From Phytopythium helicoides (lineage: Eukaryota; Oomycota; Peronosporomycetes; Pythiales; Pythiaceae): a stretch of DNA of 64,000 bases. A program made the position numbers and the translations under genes. Below the pieces are notes generated by a model, which saw nothing but the letters and a program-made list of their open reading frames with translations, ran no database searches and was not told the origin of the DNA. Position 1 is the first letter of the stretch, and each line of letters opens with the position of its first letter. This document shows positions 34,501-46,000 of this stretch, piece by piece. Location of the stretch: NCBI GenBank assembly GCA_024867545.1, contig JANFNE010000040.1, positions 124,001-188,000 of the forward strand. Reading direction: 5' to 3'.

Positions 34501-36847
34501 TATCGAGATACTTGTCCAGATCACCACCACTCGCATACTCGCACACGAAGAAGAGGTCACCAATATCACAAGCTCCATACATCTTGACGACGTTGATGTG
34601 GTTGAGTTGGAACCATACATCTGCTTCTTGACGGAACTGTGTTTCGGTTGTTGTGTGTTGTTTGACTCTTTTGACGATGACCGGTGTTTGGAACCATTTG
34701 CCTTTGTGGACGGATCCGAAAGCGCCTTCACTGAATGCGTTGAGTTGTTCAAAGTCGATTTGTTCTCGTGGAATGAACCATTGCGATATAGAGAGGGAGT
34801 CGGGCGAATCGAGAGGATCCTTTTTCATGGTAGAAGAATTTCCGTAGGCATTTTGCCACTCTGGCAACCATTGATGAACTGCGTCAGATGAAGAGAGGTG
34901 ATGAAGAATCAGGTATTGATCTGTTTTCGAGTGTAGGGAGTGGATACGGGCTGGGACGAGCTGTTGGTGGATGCTAGAGTTATTAGCGATACTTGCGTCG
35001 AAGCTTGCAGCCCAGCTTTTGCTTATATGAGTTGTTGACCCCTTTTGGTTCATACAGTTTGCGAGTTCATGGAGAAAACTGCACAAGTGTGCGATCGGTT
35101 GCACCAGCGAAGAGACTTCAAGAAGATTTTCTCTAATCTGCTGCAATTGCTCGCAGATGTTTTCCAGTCGCCTTACCAATTGTTCAAGAGGCTTATCAGA
35201 TCCAGTTGATGCAGAGCTACAGCGAGAAAGAAGGTCATCAATCGATTCGCCATACAATGTCGCTTTTACATCCTTGATATTTTGCATCAATTCAACATTT
35301 TGCTCTAGAGCAGAAAAGTCATCGGCCCATTGCGTACAATCGCGAATCTCGGCGAGCTCTTTAAGTGTCGCAACCACGCGCAAAAAATCTCCTTCGTGAA
35401 AATCTCGCAATTTTTGAAGCAGAACCTGTTCTCTTTCATTCATTAGGAATAAAAGCTCTGGCTGTGGTGCTGGTGTTGATAAGTCATCGTAGATGCTGCC
35501 ATCACAACTGAAGTCGACTGTCTTTGGAGTGCTATTAAACACATCAATAGCTACAGTTGTGAGTAAGTTTACCGTAGATTCGCAAAGCAATCGACCAAAG
35601 TCCACTTGTGAAACGTTCCTTTCAAAAGAAGATCCTGCTGTGCAATCGCAAAAGCAATCTCCAAGTACCACAGCACGATCTTCGTATTGTGCACAATACA
35701 AATGATCCAACTTCACATCAGGACACCGAAAACCGCAAGCAAACATGTACTGCAACGCCAAACCCACTTCGTACACACGCTCCCACACTCTCCTCCGATC
35801 ATCTCCAACCACAGATGCGTACTCCATCATCGATCGAACCTTCTCGTGCACAACAAATATCTCCTCACCAACATGGCAAGCGCCAAGAAATTTGGCCACA
35901 TGCGGATGATTCAGCTCCGACCACCCCGATGCCTCTCGGATGAATCGTTCTTTATCCTTGTGATCCGGAACGAATCGATCATTTCCCCACGTTGACATGC
36001 CGAACGTGGCGCCAAACTCGAATGGCGACACAAACCATGTCGGCAATGTCATGACAACGATATTGGAGCGAGCAGCCACCATATTGAACGCGGTTTTGAT
36101 GACGTCAAGCTCCTCAAGAGTCAATTCTTCTCCAGGACCTGCACCAGAAGCAGGTCCGTACTTGTTGACGACAGCCATCAACAACGTCATGACGTCTTCT
36201 GCCTTGTCGTCCGAGTCGACGTCGTCAAGAATGGTTGAAGCTGTTCCGAGATTGGCTCGTTCTAGCTCTTGGCGATACCACGTGGCTCGTGCCAGGCGCT
36301 CTTCTCTCAAAAATTCTTCCCACTCACTCATTGTCGATGGTTGCACCACTCCAGTAGCATAGGAATCTGCTGCTGTGTCGAGCAAAACGTGCAACCTCCT
36401 CAGCAGCCTGACGAAGTTCCCTGTGTGGGACAACCGTACAAGTGGTGACTGCTCCATCTCGAACGAGCGCATCTCGTCACGCAAACCCTCGGCACTGAGC
36501 ACCAGCCCAAACAGCTCCTGGGAGATCGCCTTCTCATCATTCATCTTCTCGATAACCTTCTGGTAAATTTCCGCACGATATTCGCGTTCGTCGGTGGATT
36601 CATCGTCACTCTGGTCGCGCACCAACCGACTGACGATGTTGTCGACGATGGTTTTGCTGTCTATCCCTTCGATGGTCCGCCAGAAGCTCCGATATCGACT
36701 GGCCGCATGATCTCCAAGCCGGTCGCTTGGCTCTTGCTCCTCCTCTTTCTGGTGCTCGTTCGTGTCAAAGTCCGAGGACCAGCGATCGTTCTGTTTTTCA
36801 GTTTCCTCGGCACTGGTGACGCCATTTTTTCCGCGTTCCCCGCTCAT
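31568..36847 (-). CDS. TPKA protein 5: pseudokinase-kinase-armadillo protein
   Basis: The longest uninterrupted member: 1759 codons from the ATG at 36847 (an upstream GTG is not favoured). Approximate layout: helical N-terminal domain at residues 40-260 (SDRLGDHAASRYRSF); degenerate kinase-like domain at 270-403, with GATFGMSTWG in place of a glycine loop, no ATP lysine, CPDVKLDHLYC for the catalytic loop and LGDC for DFG; helical linker at 410-685; TKL kinase at 690-953 (glycine loop 709, lysine 723, HADLKANN 814, DFG 833, APE 855); then about 17 armadillo repeats from about residue 983. The kinase keeps Lys, Asp and DFG, so it should be catalytic, while the first kinase-like domain should not be. 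The frame ends early because of one inserted base near 31586, and nearly nine more repeats lie beyond it. A truncated but functional kinase is plausible. Confidence 0.85.
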   Translation of the reverse strand: MSGERGKNGVTSAEETEKQNDRWSSDFDTNEHQKEEEQEPSDRLGDHAASRYRSFWRTIEGIDSKTIVDNIVSRLVRDQSDDESTDEREYRAEIYQKVIEKMNDEKAISQELFGLVLSAEGLRDEMRSFEMEQSPLVRLSHTGNFVRLLRRLHVLLDTAADSYATGVVQPSTMSEWEEFLREERLARATWYRQELERANLGTASTILDDVDSDDKAEDVMTLLMAVVNKYGPASGAGPGEELTLEELDVIKTAFNMVAARSNIVVMTLPTWFVSPFEFGATFGMSTWGNDRFVPDHKDKERFIREASGWSELNHPHVAKFLGACHVGEEIFVVHEKVRSMMEYASVVGDDRRRVWERVYEVGLALQYMFACGFRCPDVKLDHLYCAQYEDRAVVLGDCFCDCTAGSSFERNVSQVDFGRLLCESTVNLLTTVAIDVFNSTPKTVDFSCDGSIYDDLSTPAPQPELLFLMNEREQVLLQKLRDFHEGDFLRVVATLKELAEIRDCTQWADDFSALEQNVELMQNIKDVKATLYGESIDDLLSRCSSASTGSDKPLEQLVRRLENICEQLQQIRENLLEVSSLVQPIAHLCSFLHELANCMNQKGSTTHISKSWAASFDASIANNSSIHQQLVPARIHSLHSKTDQYLILHHLSSSDAVHQWLPEWQNAYGNSSTMKKDPLDSPDSLSISQWFIPREQIDFEQLNAFSEGAFGSVHKGKWFQTPVIVKRVKQHTTTETQFRQEADVWFQLNHINVVKMYGACDIGDLFFVCEYASGGDLDKYLDSKGRDPYLMWYCLLNAALGLQYLHNNGIVHADLKANNILVGGDGVAKLTDFGLSVRAKDPSGASAGALGAYQWKAPECLSGSVATFASDVYSFAMLMIEVMSGSCPWGNGTEDMLVKVQVKRGLLPPRPSNIGDSEWGLIERMCARDPSVRVTMDDVVVHLSSLLQKLDHGQLWFGGEFRQKAFKNRVVSREGVLLNLIELSKSHNNMIAWYAGDHIVSVCESRDGPSNSREIDAVIDLLSTGTNQQKAVAAKAIGALATKNFSKLMSQQVVSTLVTMTTDGSNNQKLQAANAIANLSSCVDISEQVLTANGIDPLVKLMSSGTDNQKHSAARALCIFSSQCDIYNEVLAANGIGTIFQLIRGGTDAEKMLAMILLNSLCVRADVSEPVLENFGVEALVQVVRRGNKDQKQQSISTLLRLAIREDISNAMIAAQGIETLIEILQIGTDDQKTSSIAMLAKLSSHTDFIERVLVGGGVGPLLQLVRDGNEAQRKLAVIVLASLSVCAEIVKLIMAADVIDSLVLLLRNGDEYQKRQAAIILRNMSRHDDISETVLASNGIDALAQLARDGDEETKKEALTLLMNLLAFANTTESVLPANDIEKLVHFVRGGSAYEKLAAASALAILSDFSDINELIQSAHGIEPLFQLMRDGTDDQKHAAIQVVANLTSRADISSQVQSVHGIGALIELVRDGNHKQKCDATRALANLSAQSDISSSLVAAHGIEPLVQLVRVGSDDQKLQAAMTLASQLYRADISSEVFGSRGVEAFLQLICAGNSDQKDQAVFALSSLSALVDISDEVLALGGIILLVLLVRDGTTIQKTEATKALVNLSGRADISESMLATDGIDALVQLVRDGTDSQREVAALALSNLSYRSGHIQAALASQCIDLMVQLMNDGTNIQKDSAVLTLVNLSIRADICALVVTADGIAALFQLVRDGTNNQKHQAARALVSLCSYVDISASVVAAGGVDTLVATGT

Positions 36848-37310
36848 CCGACCAGCGAAGCCCACGGAGGCTTCGATCTTCGACTGTGGCGGGCAAAAGA
36901 AGACTGCGGAGCCATTTGCTCCACCGTGGAGGCGAGATGGAAGTGATGGGTTTACACGAGGTCAGGTGGATGGACCTCTGTTTTTATATTAACATATGTG
37001 ACAACTTGATAGTAATATGAGGGTTTTCTACATAAATACACACATATTCTATAGTATAATTAAGATGTAATTTATGATATTAAGAGGGTTTGATGGTCTC
37101 GACGACGGTCACCTTGGCTCACAACCGATCCAATGGCGTGAATCCGAAGCGAGAATAACAGATCACAAGGTGATTTGTGAGATTGCGTGAAGCGCAGCGC
37201 TGTGTATTGGTGTTTCATGCCAAGTGTCTTGCTACGCACTGCACTGTTCTGTTGTTGAGCTGGAGCTCAGAAAATCCAATGCAATCCAGTCGAGCGCTCG
37301 TAGATCTCAG
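36848..37310. other. Intergenic region with AT-rich 5' flank of TPKA 5
   Basis: The 5' flank of TPKA 5 and 3' flank of copy 6. The section at about 36980-37085 is AT-rich (TTTTTATATTAACATATG and similar), as at the other family promoters. No coding frame with a recognisable domain is seen. Confidence 0.35.
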
Positions 37311-40300
37311 CTACGAGATCACACAACAGCTGCACGTCCTGGGCTTAGTTCTGGCAAAGACTCTGCTGAGCACGATTACCGCACATTTCTTTTGCTCATC
37401 GTTGCCGTCTCGCACAATTTGTAAAAGTTGGTCGAGCTCACCCGAAGCCACAATGGAGTCTTTGGTGCTTGCATTGGCAGCCAAGACGACCAATATGGCC
37501 GTCGCTGTCATCATTTGGTCGCAATTATCACTGCGCACCAGTTGGATTAGTGCCGTGACGCCATTTGCTGCTAGCACAGACTCACAACCACCAGCCTGAC
37601 TTGACAAGTTACCCAAAGCAAGCAGTGCCTGATTCTTCTGGTCATCAGTGCCGTCACGAACGAGACATACCAGAGGCTCAATGCCTCGAGCATTCAGAAT
37701 AGATTCGCTGATGTCCTCACTTGCGGACAAATTGGCTAGCATAGTAGCGATTGCGTACTTCTCTTTGTTAGAGCCACTTCGCAAGAGTTTTACCAAAGGG
37801 TTGAAGCTAGATGCGGCAGCTATAATCACCTGGCGGGTTTCGGGGCAATAGGACAAAACAGCCAATGCCATCGCAGCAGACTTTTTGGACTTGGCATTGT
37901 CGGCGCACAATATCTGAACTAATGGCTTGATCCCGTTCGCACCCAACACGGCCTCACTGATGTCTCCGCGAAGAGTTAGATTCTCCAACGCCATCACCGC
38001 TGTATCCTTTTGCTCATTCGTGCCGTCACGAACGAGGTTGACCAAAGGCTCGATGCCATTCTCGTTCACCAGTAATTCGTTCATATCTGCGTGACCTGAA
38101 ATATTTACCAGCGCTCGAGTTGCTTCCAGCTTCTGATCGTCAGTGCCGAGGCGAATAAGCGCTACTAGAGGTCCAATTCCTTGCGCAGCTATAAGCGGCT
38201 CGCTAATATCAGCTCGCGCAGAAAGAGTTGTAAAAAGCATGGCTGCTAGTTTCGTTTGAGTCTCAGAATCACCCCGCAGTAGCTCTACCAGAGCACTAAT
38301 ACCGCCAGCAGCCACCACTGATTCGCTTATATCGGTACGCAATGATAGGGTTATCAAGATCATAGCTGCTGCATGCTTCTGGTTGCTTGGTCCGTCTCGT
38401 ACTAGTCTAACCAATGGATCAATACCACCCACAGCCAGAACAGATTGACTTATATCCACACAACTTGACAATTTCAACAGCACTTTAGTTGCAGCGAATT
38501 TTGCTTCATCAGTGCCATGGAACAGAAGCTTCACCAAAGGTTCAACACTATCCGCAGTCAATAATGCTTCGCTAATATCCATATCTGCAGATAAATTTGC
38601 AATCACTTTGATTGCTGCACATTTTGCCTTGCCAGTGCCATTTTGCAGTAGTTGGACCAACGGATCAATACTGCCTGCAGAAAATACGCGTTGAGAAAAT
38701 TCCACACGAGCGGACAAACTTGCTAACACCGTAGCAGCAGTACACTTTGCGCTATCTGTGCCGTCGCGCACAAGCTGCACCATTGAATCAATAGTGTTCC
38801 CGGGAAGCATTGATGGTTGGAACTTGGGTCGTGCAATCAAGTTGGCCAAAACGCACGCGCTGTAACCTTGCTCCTCGTTTGACCCATCGCGCACTTGTTG
38901 GATCAGAACTTCAATCCCATGTGACGCAACGACAGGCTCGGTGATATCTTCATCGACAGAAAGGTATGCTAAGGATTGCGCCGCAAAACGCTTTTGATAT
39001 GCTGTACCATTCTGAACGAGCTCTACAAGCGGACCGATACCATGCGCATCTAGCACCAAAGCACTGATATCCGCATGGGCAGACAAATTTGACAGTATTA
39101 AGACCGCAGCAAGCTTTTGGTCGCCATTCCCGCGCCGCATTAACTGCACTAGTGGTTCCAAACTGCGGGGAATCATCAAAGACTGACCCCCATCTGCATC
39201 GATTGATAGGTTGGCCAATCTTCGAACTATTTGCATCGTTTGGTCGTTGAAACCTTTCCGAACCAATTGCACCACTGAATCAAACCCACACAAGGCTAAT
39301 ACCGACTCTTCGGTGTCTGCAGGATCACGTTTGTTTGCCAATGCCATAGCTGCCGAACCCGTACGATTATCACCGCCATGATTCTTCATCGGGTCGAAGT
39401 CACGATTGGGAAATGTTGAACGGTTAATGTCTATGCGAGCCGTCAAATTGGCCAGCACAGTAGAAGCTGCAGCTTTTTGACTGCCAGTTCCTCTGTAGGC
39501 AAGCCTTACTAAAGTATCCATGCCGTGCACCAAGTCGGCAGTATCCGTGTGAGTAGTCATGGTGCTTAAAGCTACAGCCCCAAATATCTTCTGATCATCA
39601 GTGCCGTCTTGAATGAGCTTTATCAGTGGATCAATACCGCGTGCAGATACTACCAAATCGCTGATATCCCGCAGAGCTGACAAACTTCCGAGTGCATTAA
39701 CAGCTTGTCTTTTTAGTTCCGATGCCCCTTCAGTGCTCATGGATACAAGCGTAGATACGATTTGTGGGGAAGTCAGATATTCGATGTTCTTGTTCGATAA
39801 GGCTCCAACGGCATTGGCAGCTATACCCTGTTGCTGAGTCGTCCCGTGAAACAACATTTTCAAAACCGCATCCAGCTCTCGGCGATCTGATGGTGTTTCT
39901 CGGCTCATCGCTACGGAGACAATTTGGTCTCCGGCACAGGCCACAATTGATTTGTTCTTAGATTTGGTTAAGGCGACCAAACTCAGCAGTACCCCGCGTC
40001 TCGACGCGACATGATTCCCAAATGATTTTAGCCGGGAAACGCCATCAATCCATAATTCGTCTTGATCCAGCTTCTGGAGTAAAGATGACAAGTGAACAAC
40101 AACATCATCCATTGTTACTCGACCAGATGGATCACGAGCACACATACGCTCGATCAAACCCCATTCAGAATCACCAATACTCGAAGGACGAGGTGGCAAC
40201 AGCCCTCTCTTCACTTGCACCTTCACAAACATATCCTCCGTGCCATTCCCCCACGGACATGATCCACTCATCACCTCGATCATCACCATCGCGAAAGAGT

Positions 40301-42955
40301 ACACATCCGAAGCAAAGGTCGCCACACTACCACTCAAACACTCCGGAGCCTTCCACTGATACGCACCAAGTGCACCAGCAGAAGCACCACTCGGATCCTT
40401 CGCTCGCACACTCAGTCCGAAATCAGTCAACTTCGCCACACCATCACCACCAACCAGAATATTGTTCGCCTTCAGATCAGCATGCACGATACCATTGTTG
40501 TGCAAGTACTGCAACCCAAGTGCCGCATTCAACAAACAGTACCACATCAGGTACGGATCGCGACCCTTGCTATCGAGATACTTGTCCAGATCACCACCAC
40601 TCGCATACTCGCACACAAAGAAGAGGTCACCAATATCACAAGCTCCATACATCTTGACGACGTTGATGTGGTTGAGTTGGAACCATACATCTGCTTCTTG
40701 ACGGAACTGTGTTTCGGTTGTGGTGTGTTGTTTGACTCTTTTGACGATGACCGGTGTTTGGAACCATTTGCCTTTGTGGACGGATCCGAAAGCGCCTTCA
40801 CTGAATGCGTTGAGTTGTTCAAAGTCTATTTGTTCTCGTGGAATGAACCATTGAGCCGTGACTTGTGATGCTATTGAGACAAGTGGATTTGCCACGTCGC
40901 AAACTACAATGTTATTGTCTTTGACGGGTGGTGATGACGGTTGATAGATATACATCTTTCCGTTCTCGGAACCAGTTGTGGGCTACATTTGAAGTAGATA
41001 ATTGATGTAAAACCAAAAACTGATCCAGCGTTGAATGCATCGAGTGCACTCGACCTGGGTTGCACTCCTGCACCATTTGCTGGGAGGAGCCTATGTTCGC
41101 ACTTGCACTGACCGATACGCTCACACTCGCGGACCAGCTTCGATTTATAACGCAAGTCTGCGCGCTTTGCTCTGTGAAGACTGAGAACTGAAAAAGTAGC
41201 TCCCACAAGCGTGCAATCGGTTTTATCAGAGTCGCCCAGTCTGACAGGTCTTCATGTATACGTTGGAGCTGGAAAATAATGTCCTCGAATCGTTTCAACA
41301 AATTGGAAAGCGGTTTGTCTGTCGCGGGAATCGCTTCTCGGCATTTCGAGAGAAGTTGACCGATCGTTTGGCTCATTATCGCAACCTCCAGAATGTTTGT
41401 AGTGGATTGAAGTTGATAGTCAAGTATCGGAACATATTGGAGCCAATCACAGCGATCAGGGATGAATGCCAGCTCGCCAAGAGTATCAATCACATGAACA
41501 AGCTCGGTATCGGTATTTTCGACCAGCTTCTTCAACTGGTTCCATTCTCGGTCATCCAGACAAGGAGGTTTTGTTGCTAACAAAGGATGCCACGGTGTGA
41601 CGAGCTTCACCATTTTCGACGATACCGTGAGCAGGGAAGCATTTTTCGGGAGCGTCTGTCATGCAGTCAAATAACTCCACGATTGTAACCACCAGAGCCT
41701 CAATCGAAGGTCTGGCAAGCTGACTGCAAGTGTGGAGGTCCATTTGGCAGCTTGATTCTAAGTCGGAAATGGCACTAAAGCCGCGAAGATCGGGACCAAG
41801 CACCACAGCGCGATCTTCATACTTTGCACAGTATAAATGATCCAACGTCAAATTTGGGCATGAAACCCCACACTCATTCATGTATTGCAACGCCAAACTC
41901 ACTTCATAGATTCGTCCCCACACTTTCTTCCTCTCTTTTGCTTCAGCAGATGCATACTCCATCATCGTTCGGACCTCTTCATGGGCCACAAATAGCGAGT
42001 CACCAACATGACACGCACCAAGGAACTTGGCGACGTGCGGGTGGTTTATCTTCGACCATCCCGATGCTTCTCGAACAAATCTTTCCTCGTCCTTGTCTGC
42101 AGGTATGAATCGATCAATCCCCCATTTCGACAGTCCAAACGTGGACCCAAACTCGAACGGCAGCACGAACCACGTGGGAAGTGTCATAGTGACCATACCA
42201 GAGTGTTCAACCACGATATCGAACGCGACCGTAATCACACTCAGCTCTTCGACAGTCAGCTCTTCGCCCGCGTTTGCATCGGAATCTGGACCGAACTTGC
42301 TGACGGCAGCCTTTAACAGCGTCATGGCCTCTTCAGCCTTTTCAACCGTGTCAATTTCGTCAAGAATGGGCGAAATATCTCCTTGACGGACTCTCTCCAA
42401 CTCACGCCGGTACCAGGCAGCTCGCCCTTGACGCTCTTCATTCAGCACGACGTCCCATTGCGTTCTCTCCGACGAGTCTTCAGGCTTGATGGAGTACAAT
42501 GCTGCAGCCGAGTCCAGTACGTTACGGAGCCGTTGGAATTGGTGCACGACGTAGCCGGTCTGCGCCAGTCGAACAAGGAGCGACGTCTCGTCCTCGAACA
42601 CTCGTATCTCGTCACGGATGCTTTCAGCGGTCAGTAGCAGCCCGAAAAGCTCTTGATCCACTTTCTGCTCCTCCAGCTCCTCCAAATTGCGACGGAACCA
42701 CCGGTAGCAACAAGCTGCGTGGTCTCCAAGTCGGTCAGTCGCTTCACACTTCTCTTCATATACTCCATCTCCTCCCTCCTTCGGGGAAGCTCCATCGACC
42801 AGCGGTCTCTCAGCCTCTCCATCTTCGATTTCAAGCTCGCCGAAGATCGAAGACTGGAGCTCCATGGAGCCCTCAAGAGCTCCACCTTGAAGACGCATGG
42901 CGTTGTGTCCGCACCCGCCGGTCATCTCATGGTTGTCAGAGTGGAAGAATCGCAT
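37311..42955 (-). pseudogene. TPKA copy 6, with an intact kinase-armadillo frame but a broken N-terminal half
   Basis: The ATG at 42955 opens an unusually long leader, then the N-terminal domain (EATDRLGDHAACCYRWF) and the degenerate kinase-like domain (about 42180-41770; CPNLTLDHLYCAKYEDR). The frame shifts near 41575-41610, continues through the linker (DDREWNQLKKLVENTDTEL) and shifts again near 40915-40955. The remaining frame is open for 1214 codons from an ATG at 40955 to the stop at 37311. It holds the whole kinase (G-A-F-G-S-V, V-I-V-K, HADLKANN, DFG, APE) and about 21 armadillo repeats, many of them diverged. Both shifts go the same way, as one-base insertions would. If translation starts at 40955, this would be a functional kinase-armadillo protein without the pseudokinase half, so 'pseudogene' may apply only to the N-terminal part. 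Confidence 0.7.
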
Positions 42956-43045
42956 CACACGTCACAGCGGGGGGCCAGTGATCGGGATAGGTCTCATGAC
43001 GCTTGTCAATTGGGAGGATATCCGTCACTTTCGCTGTTCGGACAA
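42956..43045. promoter_or_regulatory. Very short divergent spacer between TPKA copies 6 and 7
   Basis: The minus-strand start at 42955 and the plus-strand start at 43046 are only 90 bp apart, so both copies would have to share one bidirectional promoter. The spacer is not AT-rich, unlike the flanks of copies 1, 4 and 5. An alternative start for copy 6 at 42865 would enlarge it to 180 bp. Confidence 0.35.
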
Positions 43046-46000
43046 ATGGCTCGCAGGCTCGACCGCTGGTGCCTCGACTGGCAAGAGAAAGAAGGCGCTG
43101 CCACCGTCGACTGCCAGCCTCGGAGACCATGCTGCCAGCCGCTACCGCCACTTCCGCCGCTTTATCGAGACGCTCGAGTATGAAAAGACCGACAATGTGC
43201 TCTTCGGCTTCCTGCTGAGCGCCGAGGGCTTGAGGGACGAGATGCGCGCGTTCGAGGACGAGGCGTCGCTGCTCGTTCGACTGGCGCAGACGGGATACTT
43301 TCGTCCGCCAGCTGAGGAAGCTGCACGGCGTTCTGGACGCCGCGGCCTCAGCGTACGAGGTGAACGAGCCGCCGGAGCTGAGTGAGTGGGAGGCTGCTTT
43401 AAGTGTCGAGAGGGGGGAACGGGTTGAACGGTACCAAAAGGTGCTTGAAGCTTTGGAGACGGATGGCTCAGCCCACGAAGATTACAAGGGTATAATGAGA
43501 GACGCTGGAAGCAGTGACGAGAGAGCAGAGGAGATCCTGACGCTGCTGAAGGGTGCGGTGGACAAGTACGGCGCGACCGAGCTGACCCCAGAAGAGATCC
43601 GCATCACTCACCTCGCGTTCACGCTTGTCACGGAACACACGGGCGCCGTCGTACTATCGCTCCCGCCGTGGTTTGTGCTGCAGTTCGAGTACAGTTCGCT
43701 CGTGGGGTTGTCTCGGTGGGGGAACGACTGCTTCTACCCGGAGCACTCGGATCGAGAGCGGTTCATCAAGGAGTCGTCAGCTTGGTCGGAGCTGAACCAT
43801 CCTCATGTAGCCAAATTCCTTGGCGCGTGCCATGTTGGCAGTCGTCCATTCATCGCTCACGAGAAGGTGCGGACACTGATGGAATATGTATCTGGTATAA
43901 ATATGAACGATGAGAGCGATAGGAAGAAGATATGGCAGCGGATCTACGAGATGTCGTTAGCGCTGCAGTACATGCACGAACGTGGCATTTTGTGTCAAGA
44001 CTTGACTGCTAGTCGCATTCATTGTGCGCAGTACGAGGATCGAGTGGTGTTTCTCGGTGTGATTCTGCTGTATGAGAGCGGCGTGTCTCTGGATTTGGAA
44101 AAACCAGAAGAAACAAAAGTCAACGAGTTGCATAGCTGGTCGGGTGATAAGTTGGCAACTAGCGTGATTGATATCTTCAGGTGCTGGAGAAATGCAAGGA
44201 TTGGTAAAAAGAGCAAGCACCCATGGCCCAGATGAGGATGAAGAATGTAAACCGTTCCCAACCAATTGTCCATCATTTCTTCGCGACGAGGAATGGAAGC
44301 TGCTAAACAAGCTGCATACTACTGGAGACGGTGGAGTCAATCGCATTGTGGATCTGTTGGGCGAGTTTGCCGAAGTGAGTGAGCACCGGCCTGGGTTGAG
44401 TATATTCCCATGCTGGAACACCAAATTGCACAAGTTGGCGCAGACATTGACATCAATGAGTTCAAGGTCACTCTTTCTGGCGAAACGATTCGCGAACTTC
44501 TCATGCAATGCCGTCTTATGAAACCTTCTCTAGATAGTCTCCATGATCAGTTGTTCAACAGAGTCAATAATGTTTGCGACCAACTTCGGCGTCGACGAGC
44601 GGCAGGACAAGACTGGTCAACGATGCTAAACGCAATCGCCCACTTAGGAAGTTTGCTTCGTGAGTTTGTAAAGTTTTCGGCACAGAGAGCGACAACTAGT
44701 TCGATGAGTCGGAGTCTGATGTTCAGCATTAGCGCAGCATACAGCCAAAACATCACATGTCAGCGCGATCCTGGAAAAATCTTTGCGTTACACTCAAGTG
44801 TTGATCGATATCTTGATGAATACGGAATTTCGCCATCCGACCAAGATCGAAGCTGGCTCTCAGAGTGGAAGAAAACATACTCAACTTTAATGCCTGAGTC
44901 GAGCAAAAAGGATGACACTATACATGGTGATTTACTGAATATGTATGCTCATCCCACACTTCCACGTCTTTCTCCCTGGTTTATTCCTCGAGAACAAGTC
45001 GACTTTGAGGCATTCGACGCCTTCAACGAAGGTGCATTCGGATCCATCCACCGAGGCAAATGGTTCGGCACGCCAGTTGTCGTCAAGCGCGTCAAACAAC
45101 CAAATGCCGAGGCCGACCTCCGACAGGAGGCAGACGTGTGGTTCCAGCTCAACCACATCAACGTCGTCAAGATGTACGGAGCGTGTGATATCGGCGACCT
45201 CTTCTTCGTGTGTGAGTACGCGAGTGGCGGTGATCTGGACAAGTATCTCCGTGCGCGCGGTCGCAATCCGTATCTGATGTGGTACTGTTTACTGAACGCC
45301 GCGCTGGGTCTCCAATACCTTCATGACAGTGGCATCGTGCACGCGGATCTAAAGGCGAACAATATTTTGGTGGGTGCGGATGGAGTGGCGAAGCTGACGG
45401 ATTTCGGACTGAGTGTGAAGGCGAGAGGCAATGAGAAAGATGATATCAACGGTGGAAGTGTTGGTGGTGCACTTGGAGCGTATCGTTGGAAGGCACCAGA
45501 GTGTTTGTCTGGTTCGGTGGCGACGTTCGCGTCGGATGTGTACTCTTTCGCGATGGTGATTATCGAGATCATGAGCGGTTCGTTTCCGTGGGGAGTGGAG
45601 ATGAGTGATGCGGCAGTGATTCATCACGTGAAGAGAGGAGCGTTGCCTCCTCGTCCGTCTGGTATTGGTGATTCCGAGTGGAGTTTGATCGAGCGGATGT
45701 GTTGTTTGGACCCTACAGATCGTGTGACGATGGATGGTGTGGTTGTGCATTTGACGTCATTGATTCAGAAGTTGGATCAAGATGAGCTTTGGGTCGGTGG
45801 ATATGCCCAGGGAAAATCTTTCTTGAATCATATCCAGGCACGAAGCGGAGCATTGCTTACTGTGATTGGTACTGCCAATACAGAGAATTGGGGACTCTGG
45901 GCTTTGGCCCTGAATTCGATAACTTCTATTGGAGAGAGCCGGAAGGACGTTCACACGAGCATGAAGTTAACGCGATCGTGAGCAAGCTTTTTGATGGATG

